This document shows, piece after piece, positions 13,021-24,204 of a DNA stretch of 64,000 nucleotides. The notes below the pieces were generated by a model that was not told the origin of the DNA, ran no database searches, and worked only from the letters and a program-made list of their open reading frames with translations. Location: NCBI GenBank assembly GCA_029582165.1, contig CM055883.1, positions 20,368,501 through 20,432,500 on the forward strand. Direction: 5' to 3'. A program made the translations under genes and the position numbers. Origin of the DNA: Portulaca oleracea (lineage: Eukaryota > Streptophyta > Magnoliopsida > Caryophyllales > Portulacaceae). Position 1 is the first letter of the stretch. The number at the start of each line of letters is the position of its first letter.

Positions 13021-14015
13021 AAGAAGGGTATGTCCGGTTCATCAACGACTAATGATCGGTACCGTCAGTACTGACGTATGGTACTTTGACATTTATGCAT
13101 TCCTGAAAGATGGCTCGTATCCGCTGAAAGCCGAGCATCATGCTAGGAGGGCTATCCGGCTAGTAGCCTCTCAGTATTGTATTATTCAAGACCGTCTGTA
13201 CAAGAAGACTGTTACAGGGATCAACCTCCTGTGTGTTGATCAGGAGGAAGTTGAGGAATTAATGAAATCCACTCACGGAGGGGAGTGTGGACCGCACATG
13301 AATGGTAGAATGTTGGTTAAAAAGATCCAAAGAGCAGGGTATTTCTGGTCGACCATGGAATCTGACTGTCTCCAATTTGTGAGAAGATGCCCGAAATGCC
13401 AAGAGTATGCTGATCTCAAGCGTCAATCGTCCTCTTATTTGACCACTTTGGCCTCACCTTGGCCATTCTCAGTTTGGGGAATCGACATTATAGGGAAGAT
13501 TTCACCCCAAGGCATAGGAGGACAGGAATATGTGTTGGTAGCCGTGGAGTACTTCACTAAATGGGTAGAAGTTGCCTCATACTCAAAAAACACTTTGAAG
13601 CATGTGGCCAAATTCATGTTGAGGAACATCATTTGCAGATACGGGTGCCACATGAGGTGATCAGTGACAACGGGAGCCATTTCATGGGCGAGTTTGCAGC
13701 TCTTTTGGCCAAGTACAAAGTCCGGCATCACCATGCTTCTCCCTATCGGCCACAAACCAATGGAACGGTGGAGGCTGTAAACAAAACTATGGTGAAAATT
13801 ATCAAGAAAATGGTTGTCACGTACAGAGATTGGCCCGCCAAGCTTCCCTTCACACTATGGGGATATTGAACATCAATTCGGACTACAACTGGAGCTACAC
13901 CATACTCTCTGGTGTACGGAATGGAAGCGGTCTTGCCAGCCGAACTCGCCGTTCCATATTTAAGAATCATTGCTGAAAGTCAAATCCTTGAGGCCGAATG
14001 GGCCCGAGCTAGATA

Positions 14016-15893
14016 AGCTCTTCGCGCTAGACTAACCTTGTTTCGGAGCACGCTTTGGTTTAGCACAGGGCCTCTTTTGGTTGGAAAAACGACTTCTTCT
14101 TCCTCATATTTTTGACAAGTCCAATCAACCTCCCTAAAACTGGGCTTTAATGGTTAGAGAAAACATTCTCTTATCTGAACTTGGCGGGCTTCCAGTTTTT
14201 GTCTAATAAAATCTCATTTTAGGGACCCCTCATGATAGATAGTACATTTGATGTCCTTTTCGTCGGTTTTTTCTGCTGAAGATGACGGGAGCTTTTTAAG
14301 TTCGAAAGAGAAGGAGAAGAAGCGGGGTGGAGTAATGGCTAACTCATTAGGCTCATGATCTGCAGATCCGGGTTCGAGTCCCGGCCTCGGCTAATAAAAG
14401 GAGATTCATTTTAGGTTTTTTAGGTACTGGACAAGCTCTTAGGGACAAGTAAGCATAGAGCTTTCTTCATCTTCCTCTCTCGGTAATCGAGCCAGTTTTC
14501 ACTTCCTCCAGCCCTTAGACTCGTTACGTTTAACGACTTCACTTGTTGGTCCTAATTTGTCTTCAAGCCCATTACCCTAACCAAGCCTTCTCCCCGGCTT
14601 CTATTAGTGGGGAATGACGATCGCACCAATCTACCGGTTTCACAGAGTACTAATAAAGCCGCATTTCCTCCGCAGTTATCGTGAAATTTCTCCAGGCTCT
14701 TTTCCCCGAACACTCTCTCCGCGCTCTTCGTCTTTCCTCGAAGGAGTGTTAGTTTCATCTTGTTTAAGCGGGTGAGAAGTATGGGTTGCCCAAATCAACC
14801 TACCGACCTGAGAATGCTAGTTCAAGAAAGAGTTGTCTCATTTTCTTACTTCTTCCTTCAAATTCATTCACTTCAAGGCTGGTTCTGAACGCTGCGTAAC
14901 ATCGAAACCTGAAGTGTTGCGAAAGACTGGAATGGGAAACAAAACGGACTCTATGAAAAATTTCTGCACACGGCCTCGATCTCCTTGATCACACTCTTAG
15001 GCAACATAAAGAAAGATGCCCAGTACGTAAGGAAAACAAGACAGAGTGAATCAGTTGAACTCTACCACCTGTATAAGAGAAATTCCTTGTGGCCCAGAGT
15101 TTCATTCGCTTAGTAATTTTCCCCACTATCACCTGACAATCCACTTTCCTCCCTCGGTTCGCCATGGACGAGCGAGAGTTTCTCTTACTTTCTCGGATTT
15201 ATACGTCGCTCGCTAGCCTCGCCCTCCAGTATTCAGGGAATCCAAGCCCTATTCCTCTCTTAACCCCCCTTTAGGGGGGTCCTTGGCTTCGTCCCAAACC
15301 AGGGCAAGTTGTACTTGCGAGCGCGTGCGTGTAGGAAGGAATAAGGAGCTTCAGGAATTGACTCTTCTTTCATCCAAGCCCAGGGCATAAGCTATAAGCT
15401 CCTGCTTAGCGCTTAGCCTCGTCTTGGTCGACTATCACCAAAGAAGGTAAGACGCAGCAATTCCCCAATCCTAACGAAGTAGTTCCTCCGGAATCCAATG
15501 AACAACAACGATTACTTAGGATCAGCTTCACTTTCTTCTCTTACTCAATTTCTATCAATTTTTTTATACTTCCTTGATCGAAAACGTGCAGAATGTGAAG
15601 AAAGTCAGTCATGACCTTCCTACCATTAGGCTTGATAAAAGCCAGATGTGGTCGAGTCACTTCGCACCTCTCCCTAAGATCGAGTCACTTGGGCAGTACC
15701 TCGACTTCCTCCCGTGAGGCGGGACCTGGAGGAGGCCATACCACGAGGAAAGTCCCCTCGTCTGGTTCTAGCACTCCCAGTACTCCTGATGGCAACTCCA
15801 TATCAAAAGACATGAACGAAGGAACTCTTCGCTCCTACCTCGAAGTAGGCCTTGCTTCCTTCGTTCGTCTCCCTCAACCGAGGAAGACTACTC
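14016..15893. other. Insert of probable mitochondrial origin (NUMT) inside the integrase
   Basis: The integrase match stops inside one sentence of protein and resumes 1.88 kb later, so this block is foreign to the element. It has no pol similarity and a higher GC content than the surrounding spacers. It carries a sequence matching the layout of plant mitochondrial initiator tRNA-Met. Its CT/GA-rich, gene-poor look fits plant mitochondrial intergenic DNA. No protein gene of mitochondria is recognised in it, so the origin rests mainly on the tRNA. No target duplication is obvious, as expected for end-joining capture of organelle DNA. Confidence 0.55.
14321..14392 (+). tRNA. Initiator tRNA-Met(CAU)-like sequence, probably a mitochondrial pseudogene
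   Basis: Cloverleaf by hand: acceptor 14321-14327 with 14385-14391, D stem GAGT/ACTC (14330-14333, 14342-14345), anticodon loop CTCATGA with CAT at 14354-14356, T stem CCGGG/CCCGG with loop TTCGAGT. The A1:C72 mismatch is what mitochondrial/bacterial-type initiator tRNAs carry. Extra mismatches at the second acceptor pair and in the anticodon stem suggest decay. It most resembles plant mitochondrial trnfM. Confidence 0.6.
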
Positions 15894-16202
15894 GGACGAG
15901 GAGTTGTTGTTGTTGGATGAGAGACGAATCCGTGCTTTACATAATATCCAGCTTTATCAGAGTCGGACTTCCCGAGCATTCAATAAGAAAGTCAAAGATC
16001 AAGATTTGGAAGAAGGGGATCTGGTACTACAAGAAATGAGGGCAGCACGTCAGGATCCTCGAGGCTAGTTTGCCCCAAACTGGAAGGGTCCCTATGTCAT
16101 TATTTCTGTCACTCCATGGGGCGTCGCCCGATTAGCCACGCCTGACGGAGAGGAACTTCCCCAACCTGTGAATTTGGATCAGTTAAAGAGATATTATGTT
16201 TA

Positions 16203-16720
16203 AGCCTCTAAGGGTTGGTATCCTTAGCTACTTAGACATGCATTATCTTATGAAAGCAAGCAACCGAACTGCCAATAGGCCACTTGCTTATGAGAGAAAA
16301 GAAAAAAAGAAAAAAGAGGCTGACTTGAAAACCTCTTTGAGGCAGGTCAGGCAAAAGGAGAGTATAAAAAAAAAAAGAAAAGGAAAATGAGAGACTAGCT
16401 TGAAAATCCTTTGGTACAAGTTAGGTAAAAGGAGAGAATAAAAGTGTCAAAATTGTGCTTTCGAAGGACGAGAAGAGGAAGAGCAAGGCTTGTGTTGATT
16501 CTTATAAAACATAAATGTAATATTTTACTTTTTATATCAATAAAAGGAGTACATCGTTTTAATACATTTTTGTTTTATCAATTTTCTAAAGGGAAAGCAT
16601 CAAATAATAAAAATACATAGCACACGCATTTCTTCCATTGCATCTCTTTCTCTCCATCCTCCTTATTTAGTATTAAGTCTAGTCCTAGTCAAGTCGGAGT
16701 CGGTATAGGCCCATTAGTGC
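16203..16720. other. Spacer after pol, no gene seen
   Basis: Purine-rich low-complexity sequence (runs of GAAAAGAAAAAAAG near 16297-16386) between the end of the integrase and the end of the antisense gene. No coding evidence on either strand. Confidence 0.6.
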
Positions 16721-18149
16721 TCATTCAGTTGGACTTGCTTGTTTTTCCTTTCTTGGGTGCGTTTCTTCTTTCGAACCCGAACCAGGTTTGTTAGCCACGA
16801 TGATACTCTTCAATTTCGGGGTGCCCCGAAGAGGTGAGCATGATGATCTGTCCCGCCAATGGCTAGCACCGATAGTAGTAGTAAGCCAGCTCCGATAGGC
16901 ATCCGTCGAGGTAGTAGAGATACGGTTAGGGGCAGGTGCTTCCTTTCCAGCCCGTTTCTTCCAGTATTTGAGCCACGACTCAATCACCGACCCTTGGAGA
17001 TGGGTAAGGTCGGGAATCTCGTACGGGGAAAGGGGAATGTCTTGAGAATGCCCCATTTGCCGCATGACTCGATCAGGGAAGTAGTATGTGAGCTCCGTGA
17101 GGCCAAGCAGAGTGATGTGGGCCGCTTTACGAGAATGGCTCGAGAAGCATGGTATCTTCCACCATTGAACCCACTAGCGGATTTCCTTGTGGTTCTTGAA
17201 AAAAAAGACCCACTCATCAAAATTACAGCGGGTATCGAACTTTCTTTTGCGTTGGCAAAAGTTTGCTAGTTCCGAAAAAGTGATGGGGGAAAAGACCACG
17301 TCTAAATGCTCCATAAGCCACATCTACATGTGGAAGGAAGAAAGTGAGAATTTTGGCTGCACAAAAAAAATATTACAACCAAAACAAAAAAAGAAAAGAA
17401 AAGAAAAGAAAAGAAAAATCGACACATGATTCCACATGGACCACTCAAATGATCCATGCAAAATCGGAGAAAAATAATATCAAAAAAAAAGAGAGAAAAA
17501 GAAAAAATAAAGAGAAAAAAGTGTAGATACTCACTTGAAGAGCGAGGGGACTTCCGCGAAAGGTTTGCTTTGTAGGCCATGAGTCGAGGCCGAGGAGGGT
17601 CTTAGCAATCATCATCGGAGCAGGATTATAACCCGGGACATCTCATCTATGACATGGATGAGAGAGAGAGGTGCAAAACCCGAACCACCGTGATAAAATA
17701 AAAATTCGGATAGAATGCAAAAGACCAAACCTCGCACTCGCAACGTTGGGTTGAGTCTAAGCGCCTCTGGTGATTGAAAGAACTCCCCTAGAGCTTGCAA
17801 GTTGGCTGTGTTGCCCACCAAAATGTGTCCTAATGCTCGATGGTTGAAATTCGTCAATTCCTCGAATCTTTCACGGTAGTTATGAGCAAGAGGAGGAGTT
17901 GTTGGCGGAGCATAGAGATCAAATTTGAACATACAAGCCCACTCTTTAGGAAGAGAGCACAATTCGTTTAAGGAGAAGCGAAAGACATGAAACTTAGGGT
18001 CCCAAAAGGTCAAGGCCGCTTTGAGAAATACCCAATCGATTTTCACTTGCTTTAGGCTCAAATCAGGGATAGGTTGTAGTAAGTGAGGAGCCGTTTTTCG
18101 AGTTTAGTGAGATTATTCATCCATGAGTTGAGTTTTCTCTCGAAAGCCA
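16721..18149 (-). pseudogene. Antisense plant-mobile-domain (aminotransferase-like) gene inside the retroelement
   Basis: It starts at the ATG at 18149 (MAFERKLNSWMNNL). A one-base shift near 18085 leads to the main block 18061-17612, which has the mobile-domain signature LTFWDPKFHVFRF and later LGHILVGN. After another shift a GTGAGT donor lies near 17537, and coding resumes by about 17270. The last block has YYFPDRVMRQMGHSQDIP, typical of plant mobile domains, and a basic Gly/Ser tail that stops at 16721. Plant mobile domain proteins derive from transposons, and some host copies act in silencing; this copy's function is unknown. At least three frame breaks make it inactive. A TATA-like box sits about 70 bp upstream. 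It is opposite to pol, like the antisense genes known in Grande and Retand-type elements. Confidence 0.72.
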
Positions 18150-18215
18150 TGATTGGAATGAGAAAGTAGATTGAGAAGAAATGAGAGTGTGGTGAATTCT
18201 CAACAACAAGGCATG

Positions 18216-18224
18216 CTTATATAG
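18216..18224 (-). promoter_or_regulatory. TATA-like box of the antisense mobile-domain gene
   Basis: On minus the sequence reads TATATAAGC, 67 bp upstream of the ATG at 18149, a normal plant TATA-to-ATG distance for a short leader. Confidence 0.55.
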
Positions 18225-18965
18225 CCTCGGCAATGCACTGTACACGGTCGTCCAATCAGACCCTAGGGGATGTATGCAACACCTAGCAACACGTCCGGAT
18301 GAACCACGGTGGTTGCCACCGTGTGAAGGCCGACCGGCCACCAGGGAAGGGGGATGAACTCGTTTTGTGAGTTCACACCCCTACGTGCATGCATCCAGGA
18401 AGAGCAAACGCGGCTTTGCATGATTTCTACGTGTTTGTACAATATTTTCTTTTCCCTTTATTCCTTGGTGTAAAAATGTAATTCTTTTTTTTCCCTCCTA
18501 GGCTTAGAAATTATAAACTCTTTTGTACATTATTTTATTTCTTTTACCCCTTCCTTGTAAGCAGTCAGAGATTGACCTAAAAGTAAGTAAAAATGGGAGC
18601 TTACATGTCGCATCTTTAGAGAGTCAAAATCACTTGAAATCGTGTCTGCATTTAATTGCACATTTTTTCTTTTTATTACATGGCATTTCTGTTACATTAC
18701 ATAGAAAAAAGAAAAAATAGAAAAGAGGGGAAAGCCTTGCCACAATGCCTAGAAGTTCCAACCGAAACTGCCGCTACCAAATAAGCTCCTGACAGTTGCA
18801 TCAGCAAAGGAGTCCGACTGTGGATCATCTTGAGTACTAGAAGGACCGGACATGAATTAGCTGGAAGGCATGCCATGAAAACCAGAGTCTGGATAATCCT
18901 AGCTGAAGCCAGGGGGCTGACTGTAAGGTACAATAGACTGAGCATGATATTGAGGCGCCTATGGA
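18225..18965. other. Spacer between the two antisense genes
   Basis: Promoter side of the mobile-domain gene, then T-rich sequence (18420-18720) that could hold the polyadenylation region of the gene to the right. Short ORFs show no motifs. Confidence 0.5.
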
Positions 18966-20693
18966 CTAGGCACTCTCTGTTGGACCTTGGAATCCACTAG
19001 ATTCCGAACAGTCTTCCACCATGAACCCCAAAATATCAGGAGACCTCCGTCGCGAAGAGCTGGCATAGGGGTCACGTGGCACACTCATCAGATCTTGATC
19101 CTTGGGCCTAGATGGTCTTGCCCCTAGATCTTCACGAAAACCTCTTCTACCTGTTTCTCCAGCTGAAGAATGGCGAGGAGGACGTCTTGACGAGCTCCCA
19201 GACCGTGGCAAGCTCACATGGGAGTGAGCCTCGTTATCTTCATCACCAGCAGCCGGCATCGGACCCTGATATTGGTCGTTCTCAAAGTTATGATCAATGA
19301 ACTCCCGGGCCGTGATGCCTTCCCTCAACAGAACGCGGATGTGGGCATACGCTTGCTGCACGAAAGGAAGATCCATGAAAATCAATTATGTAGGATAAAG
19401 GGTGGACAAATATGCAACTTACCGGGTTTGCATCGAAGAACTGCAGCACTTCATGATCGTCAGGCACGAGCGGGATGAATCCAAACAGCATATCTTCACC
19501 TCCCGCCTGCTCATGTTCCTCTGCATGCTGGTCCAGAAGACGATCATAATATCCTCCCAGCTGCAGAAGTGCAAACGTCGTTAGAATGCCAGGAGTCTAC
19601 GATATTAATGCAAAAACAGAGGAAATACTAAACCTGAGCAAAAGCAAGGCATCCTCTATGCTGAAGAGCCACCTCTTCCAGGTCATTCGTCGGCACAATA
19701 AAATTGACCGCTGGTTCACCAGCCATCAGTCGGGCCATTTCATCCACCGCCAAGGCTTGCCTATCAAAAATGAGCTCGGGAGGATCCTTGGGAACTCTTG
19801 GAGGCCATTCCTCGGTATGTTGAAAGAAGAAGTGTCCCCCCAAGCAGAACGTGAGTCCAGAAGGACCTTCCAACAACGACGCTCGCTTGCTTCCCTTGCA
19901 AGGCATATATCATAATGAAGGTCCTCCGTATTATACCCATTCCATGGGAATTGAACAATGTCCTCCTGCAGTAATAGACATCACCAAAGGCTCGAGAGAA
20001 GAAAAGGCAAATGACGAAAAAAAATGCAAGACATACCAGTCTAAGGTTGTCAATAATCCTCCTAAGTCCATTCAAATCCTTGAAATGGAATTTTGGCCGA
20101 TGGTAGCCTGATGCTTCTGACCATCGTCGAGCAGTTGGAACGCGCAGATCACCGTAATTGGTCCCACCAACTGCAGGGAGAAAATAGGCCAAAACCCACA
20201 CCTGCATATCATGGAAGCTGGAACGCGCAGATCGCCGTAAATGGGCCATGCAGAAAAGGGCCAAAACCCGCATCCCTCACAGTTCTCGAGTAAAATACAC
20301 CCACCTTCGCATGGAAGGACAAGGCTATTACACCTAGAATACTCCCCACATGCCTTGAAGGAGTCTTCCTACAATGAGGTCAACGGAAGAATCTAAAGTG
20401 TAAAGTACTTTAAGCAAAATTCAAAGTAACTAAGGTTGCTTTAAAATTCAACTTAAAGTACTACAGTAAATAACATGCAAAGCGACCGCAAAAATGAGAC
20501 ATGTTATATGAAGTTAAAAGACGCATACCGAATCATGAGAACGAAAGAACCATGCGTGCTCATCTTGGCGAAAGACTAACTGAGCCGGAGTGAAATCTCT
20601 GTTAGGATATTCTCGCTGCACTGTTCTTGCATACAGACGCTCTTGGACCGCCGGTTGAGTAGCGCGTCTGCGACCCCTTCGAAAGAAATTCAT
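18966..20693 (-). pseudogene. Second antisense, multi-exon gene of the retroelement, unrecognised
   Basis: It starts at the ATG at 20693 with an Arg-rich MNFFRRGRRRATQPAVQERL. Likely exons on minus: 20693-20529 (GTATGC donor), about 20180-20043 (KFHFKDLNGLRRIIDNLRL, then GTATGT), about 19970-19630, about 19565-19430 (YYDRLLDQHAEEHEQ ... FDANP, then GTAAGT), and about 19375-18966 (MDLPFVQQAYAHIRVLLREG, then an Arg/Ser-rich tail). A six-G run near 19838 splits the third exon into two frames. No known domain is recognised. It forms a cassette with the mobile-domain gene, in the same orientation and between pol and the LTR. The function is unknown. Confidence 0.6.
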
Positions 20694-20803
20694 CCTTTCA
20701 CAGCAAGGTTCCAAAAAACCCAAAAGATTTTTTAGAGAGAGAATAAGAACCAAGATAAGAAACTCGGCTATGAATTGTTAAGGAATGCCGAGCTTCAAGC
20801 CTC

Positions 20804-20811
20804 ATTTTATA
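20804..20811 (-). promoter_or_regulatory. TATA-like box of the second antisense gene
   Basis: On minus the sequence reads GCCTATAAAATGAGG, about 110 bp upstream of the ATG at 20693. It suggests this gene had its own promoter, independent of the LTR. Confidence 0.5.
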
Positions 20812-21249
20812 GGCAAATTGTGTGAGCCCCTGCCACCACGTGTCAGCTCACTACTAGTTCCAGCTCAAGGTCGATCGGCCCCCAAGACTAACTTCAATAA
20901 TTGCGTTGAATGGTCTCCTGCATTGCCTGCAAAAGCTACATTGTACGAGTGAAAAGATTCCTTCTTAAGCCTAGGTTGGTCAGCCTTGGAAAGGAGGAGC
21001 TTTTGTCTTCTTCCTCCTTTGTCATCTTCCCAATGGCATGCATCTTCTCAAAGCCATGCATGACCGAGCCCAAAGCGTGCCCAATAAGAAGGATGTGCTC
21101 TTTTCAAGGGTCAAAAATGCCTATTCCCCAAAAGGGAACAAGTCCCAATGGCTGTGTAGTCGTAATCCGGGGTAAATTCTCTGGATCAAAATTTAAATTC
21201 ATCAGAACTGACAAAAACCATTTTTGCACTTTGCATGAAAATAAGGGCC
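20812..21249. other. Spacer upstream of the antisense genes
   Basis: Contains no recognisable gene. It is the presumed promoter side of the second antisense gene; several short ORFs overlap without motifs. Confidence 0.5.
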
Positions 21250-21480
21250 ACGATCGGTGAAGTCCCTCGGCATTGAATTTTCATCATCATTGTCGTCATC
21301 ATCATCATCATCATCATCAATCCTGAGTCACCGGCAGAGTTTCGGTGAAGTCTCGACAACCAGGGCCATCGGAAGAGTTTCGATGCAGTTTCAATCCTGA
21401 GCCATCGGCAGAGTTTCGGTGAAGTCTCAACCCCCAGGCCATCGACATCGCGATCGATGAAGTCCTTCGGCATTGAACAT
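21250..21480. repeat. Degenerate minisatellite with GGCAGAGTTTCGGTGAAGTC units
   Basis: Starts with an (ATC)n run (about 21278-21320), followed by about three copies of a roughly 45-bp unit containing CATCGG(C/A)AGAGTTTCG(G/A)TG. Tandem repeats just before the 3' LTR are common in Tat/Ogre-type elements. Confidence 0.75.
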
Positions 21481-21599
21481 GCCAACAATCATCAACATCG
21501 ACACCGGGAAAGACTGGATACGACACTAGGAAAGACTAGAAAATCAACATCAACCCCAAGAGCCATCGACATCATGACCGATGAAGTCTCTCCAACGAG

Positions 21600-21836
21600 T
21601 AGAGCATCATTCTTGCTCGAGATCATCGATCGGCGTAAGTTCGCCAACCGCGAAACATGACCTAGCTTCCAAGTGTCAGCCCACACCTTCAAGTAGGACG
21701 TCTCAAACCTTCGAGATCACATCAGGTAGGATGTCATCAAACGTCCGAGATCACCTCAAGTAGAGCATCATTCTTGCTCGAGATCACCGATCGGTGCAAG
21801 TTCGTCAACCGCGATGCAGGACTCAGCTTCCAAGGA
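21600..21836. repeat. 161-bp tandem repeat, about 1.5 copies
   Basis: A block of about 75 bp beginning TAGAGCATCATTCTTGCTCG occurs at 21600 and again at 21761, spaced 161 bp. Shorter related pieces containing AAGTAGGACGTC/AGGTAGGATGTC lie between. Confidence 0.85.
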
Positions 21837-21929
21837 TTACCCTAGGATTTGCATTCCAAGGTCATATCCACGACCCGTGTCCATCAAATCAAGACTACTT
21901 TGATTCTCGTCCTATCGTCGAACTCAATC

Positions 21930-21942
21930 AAAGTGGGGGCTC
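21930..21942 (+). promoter_or_regulatory. Polypurine tract
   Basis: AAAGTGGGGGC directly before the TG of the LTR. This is the expected plus-strand primer site and is typical of Tat/Ogre-type elements. Confidence 0.8.
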
Positions 21943-23298
21943 TGTAGACACTGGGATTTTGACGCATAAAATAATACAAAAATAAAGAGCGGAAGAAATA
22001 AAAGAAGTTCGATAAATGCATGCATTTTACATGTATTTTGTTCACCTAAAGCTATATGCATGATCACATGTGGTCCATCCTAGCTAGATGTACATTTTTT
22101 TATGTAAAAAAGGAGCCATGCAAACCCTAAAAGCAAGTGCCAGAGGTCGCGAGATCGAGTCCTCACAAAAACACTTAAAAACACCTCAAAACATTAGCTA
22201 AATAATGTGCACCCTCCGTCCAATGTGAATGGCAGCTTCCCTAGGCAAACTCTCTTCACACTTCACCGTCCATGCATGCATGGACGAAGCTGGGTTCCTC
22301 CCCCCCTGCCTGAAGGCCGGTCGGCCTTGGTGACTCCACCCACACGTGGTCAATTGACCACGTGCTGCCAACCATAGAAGACATCCCCCCTACTGCCCTA
22401 GTGGTCTGTGCTAATCCGGAAACTACGAGGTGAGTGCATGTATGTGCATGCATGCCTTCCTTCCCTTAAGCCTATAAATACTACTCCTCTCGAAGCCATT
22501 TCACTCACCAACTCACTCATCATATATCCCTCTCTTCTCACTCTCTAATCTCTCTCATAATATCTCTACTTCTTATACTTCTTAATTATCTCATATTCAT
22601 CTCTCATTCATCTTTATTCTATCCATCCTCTATTCTATCCTACTTTCCATCATCTATTTTACCATAATCTTCACCATTCTTCCATCACAAAAAGCCTAAA
22701 TACATATCCTACCTCTATTCATCCCAAACCCCACAAGAAACCTAGCCTAAACACATCCCAAAACAACCAAAAAAAAAAAAAAAGCATTCTTATTCCCCTC
22801 TTTCTACCCCTTTTCTTATCATCTTTTTCCATCCCTTTTTCTATAATCCTTTTAGCACTTGGAGAGGAAAGTTTCAAGGTATCAAGGAGGATTCATCAAG
22901 CATCAAAAGGCTAGGCAAGGCTTTTTCCCACAAAGTAGCAATGTAAGCTTTTAAGTGTTCTTCTTTTCTTGTAAATAAGTGTGTATTTGTATATATCACA
23001 TTCTTGTTGCATGATTCAAAGAAGTAATTTTATAAAGTATTCATCCATTTCCCTTCCAAACTTTATCGAAAGCACATTCTTAAACTTTTAGTAGAGTCTT
23101 TCCTTTTGTGAGAGGCGAACTCTTAAAGTTTACTTTTCGAGTTCGTAGCCTTACCCCCGGATCCATTCTTTGGTTTCACAAGCGGAGTCTTTCTTTATTT
23201 TCCTTTTGGTTTTGTCTTGGCTTTTCCCTTAAAAAGTTGGGTGGCGACTCCCATTTCAAACTAAAACACATCGAGGATTGCACAAACTATGCTTAACA
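21943..23298 (+). mobile_element. 3' LTR of the Tat/Ogre-type element
   Basis: It opens TGTAGACACTGGGATTTTG right after the polypurine tract. A TATA box, TATAAATA, lies at 22473-22480, followed by a CT-rich transcribed part and T-rich sequence. The end is not certain. A GGTGGCGACTCCC string at 23239-23251 could be a primer-binding-like site, in which case the LTR ends near 23240. Otherwise the AACA at 23295-23298 is a possible CA end. Confidence 0.7.
22473..22480 (+). promoter_or_regulatory. TATA box of the LTR
   Basis: CCTATAAATACTAC, followed after about 30 bp by a CT-rich initiator-like region. Position fits the U3/R border. Confidence 0.6.
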
Positions 23299-24196
23299 TG
23301 GTTTTACAATGTATCGATGCAACTTTAGGGTTTTCCTTCTTATATTTCTAAATAATGGTTGCATAAATCGCTCTCTTCTGAGCCTAACATTTAAATGAGC
23401 AGATGGGGTTAAATTTAGAAGAGTTTGGAACAAGTGGATGGTCACTCTTAATGGTTTAATTCCATAACTCATAAAATGCATAAGTAAAGGGAAAGTGATT
23501 TTACAAAGCATTATTCATGAAATATATGATAGACTTCCTTAAAGAGTTTTCAAAGGTTAAACCCCATCACGAATCATCAAATCACACCTCAATCCAAACG
23601 TGGACGTTCGGAAGCCCGAACGGCGAGGAAAAATGTCCACAACAGCATCCCAAACAACAAAAATGCAACATTTTTCCAAAAAATTTACATACATACCTTA
23701 TATCTATATCTTCCCCGCTATTGGACTTGAAATTTGACCAGTAAAAACCGACTTGTAGCTATAATCCATCTCTCGTTTCTCTTCATCGATGTTTGAAGGC
23801 AACAATTTCATAGGGAAGAAATTCATTGGAAAGGAGAAAGATATGAAGAACGAAATTGAGGCAAATCTTCGTGGCGGGAATGGAATGGATTGAACGACTG
23901 TAAACAGAGATGAAGAAGGCATATTGCTTTTGAAAAATTTCGGGCAACTCATTAAGGTTCTCAGGCAACGAAGATAAGCTAAATAAATTAATTTTAACAT
24001 TATTTTTCCTATGCTAGTTCAACTTATTCGGTCTCCACTTTTTATGTAAATTGGCACCTCATAATATACTTCAATATTTTATGGTTCTCGTATATATATA
24101 TATATCGAAAAATTTGTCTGAGTAGTGTGCCTGCTAGCTTATGTTCACACATGAATTTACTTTTTTTTTTATCCTTGAATACAATATAATAGTAAG
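23299..24196. other. Spacer, no gene seen
   Basis: AT-rich. Short ORFs on both strands lack motifs. A TA run lies near 24092-24105. It may include leader sequence of a former retroelement copy. Confidence 0.45.
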
Positions 24197-24204
24197 TAAT
24201 TTGC

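Larger units (their letters stand above)
13021..16202 (+). pseudogene. Integrase, frameshifted and split by an organelle-like insertion
   Basis: Integrase inserts the element's DNA into the genome. The zinc domain shows THGGECGPHMN and CPKCQEYADL. The catalytic core shows GIDIIG (first Asp), ISDNGSHF (second Asp) and VEAVNK (Glu). A one-base loss near 13650 moves the core into the frame 13561-13869, and a stop follows at 13867. The match runs to about 14015, breaks, and resumes at 15894 with LLLLDERRIRALHNIQ and a chromo-like tail that ends GEELPQPVNLDQLKRYYV and stops at 16200-16202. One stop lies in the tail near 16065. The gap is the block 14016-15893. Confidence 0.9.
8820..23298 (+). mobile_element. 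Decayed Ty3/gypsy element of Tat/Ogre type, 5'-truncated
   Basis: Order on plus: end of gag, protease, linker, reverse transcriptase, RNase H, a second (archaeal-type) RNase H, integrase. Two minus-strand genes follow, then tandem repeats, a polypurine tract and an LTR. The second RNase H and the extra genes between pol and the 3' LTR are hallmarks of the Tat lineage (Ogre, Retand, Grande). The 5' LTR and gag start are missing; I see no copy of the 21943-23298 LTR to the left. Several stops and frameshifts show it is dead. The right end of the LTR is uncertain (23240-23300). Confidence 0.85.

Noticed and set aside
23239..23256. Primer-binding site GGTGGCGACTCCC after the LTR
   Set aside because: I could not match it with confidence to a plant tRNA 3' end, and an internal start after a 3' LTR would need a tandem element for which there is no gag; kept only as an uncertainty on the LTR end.
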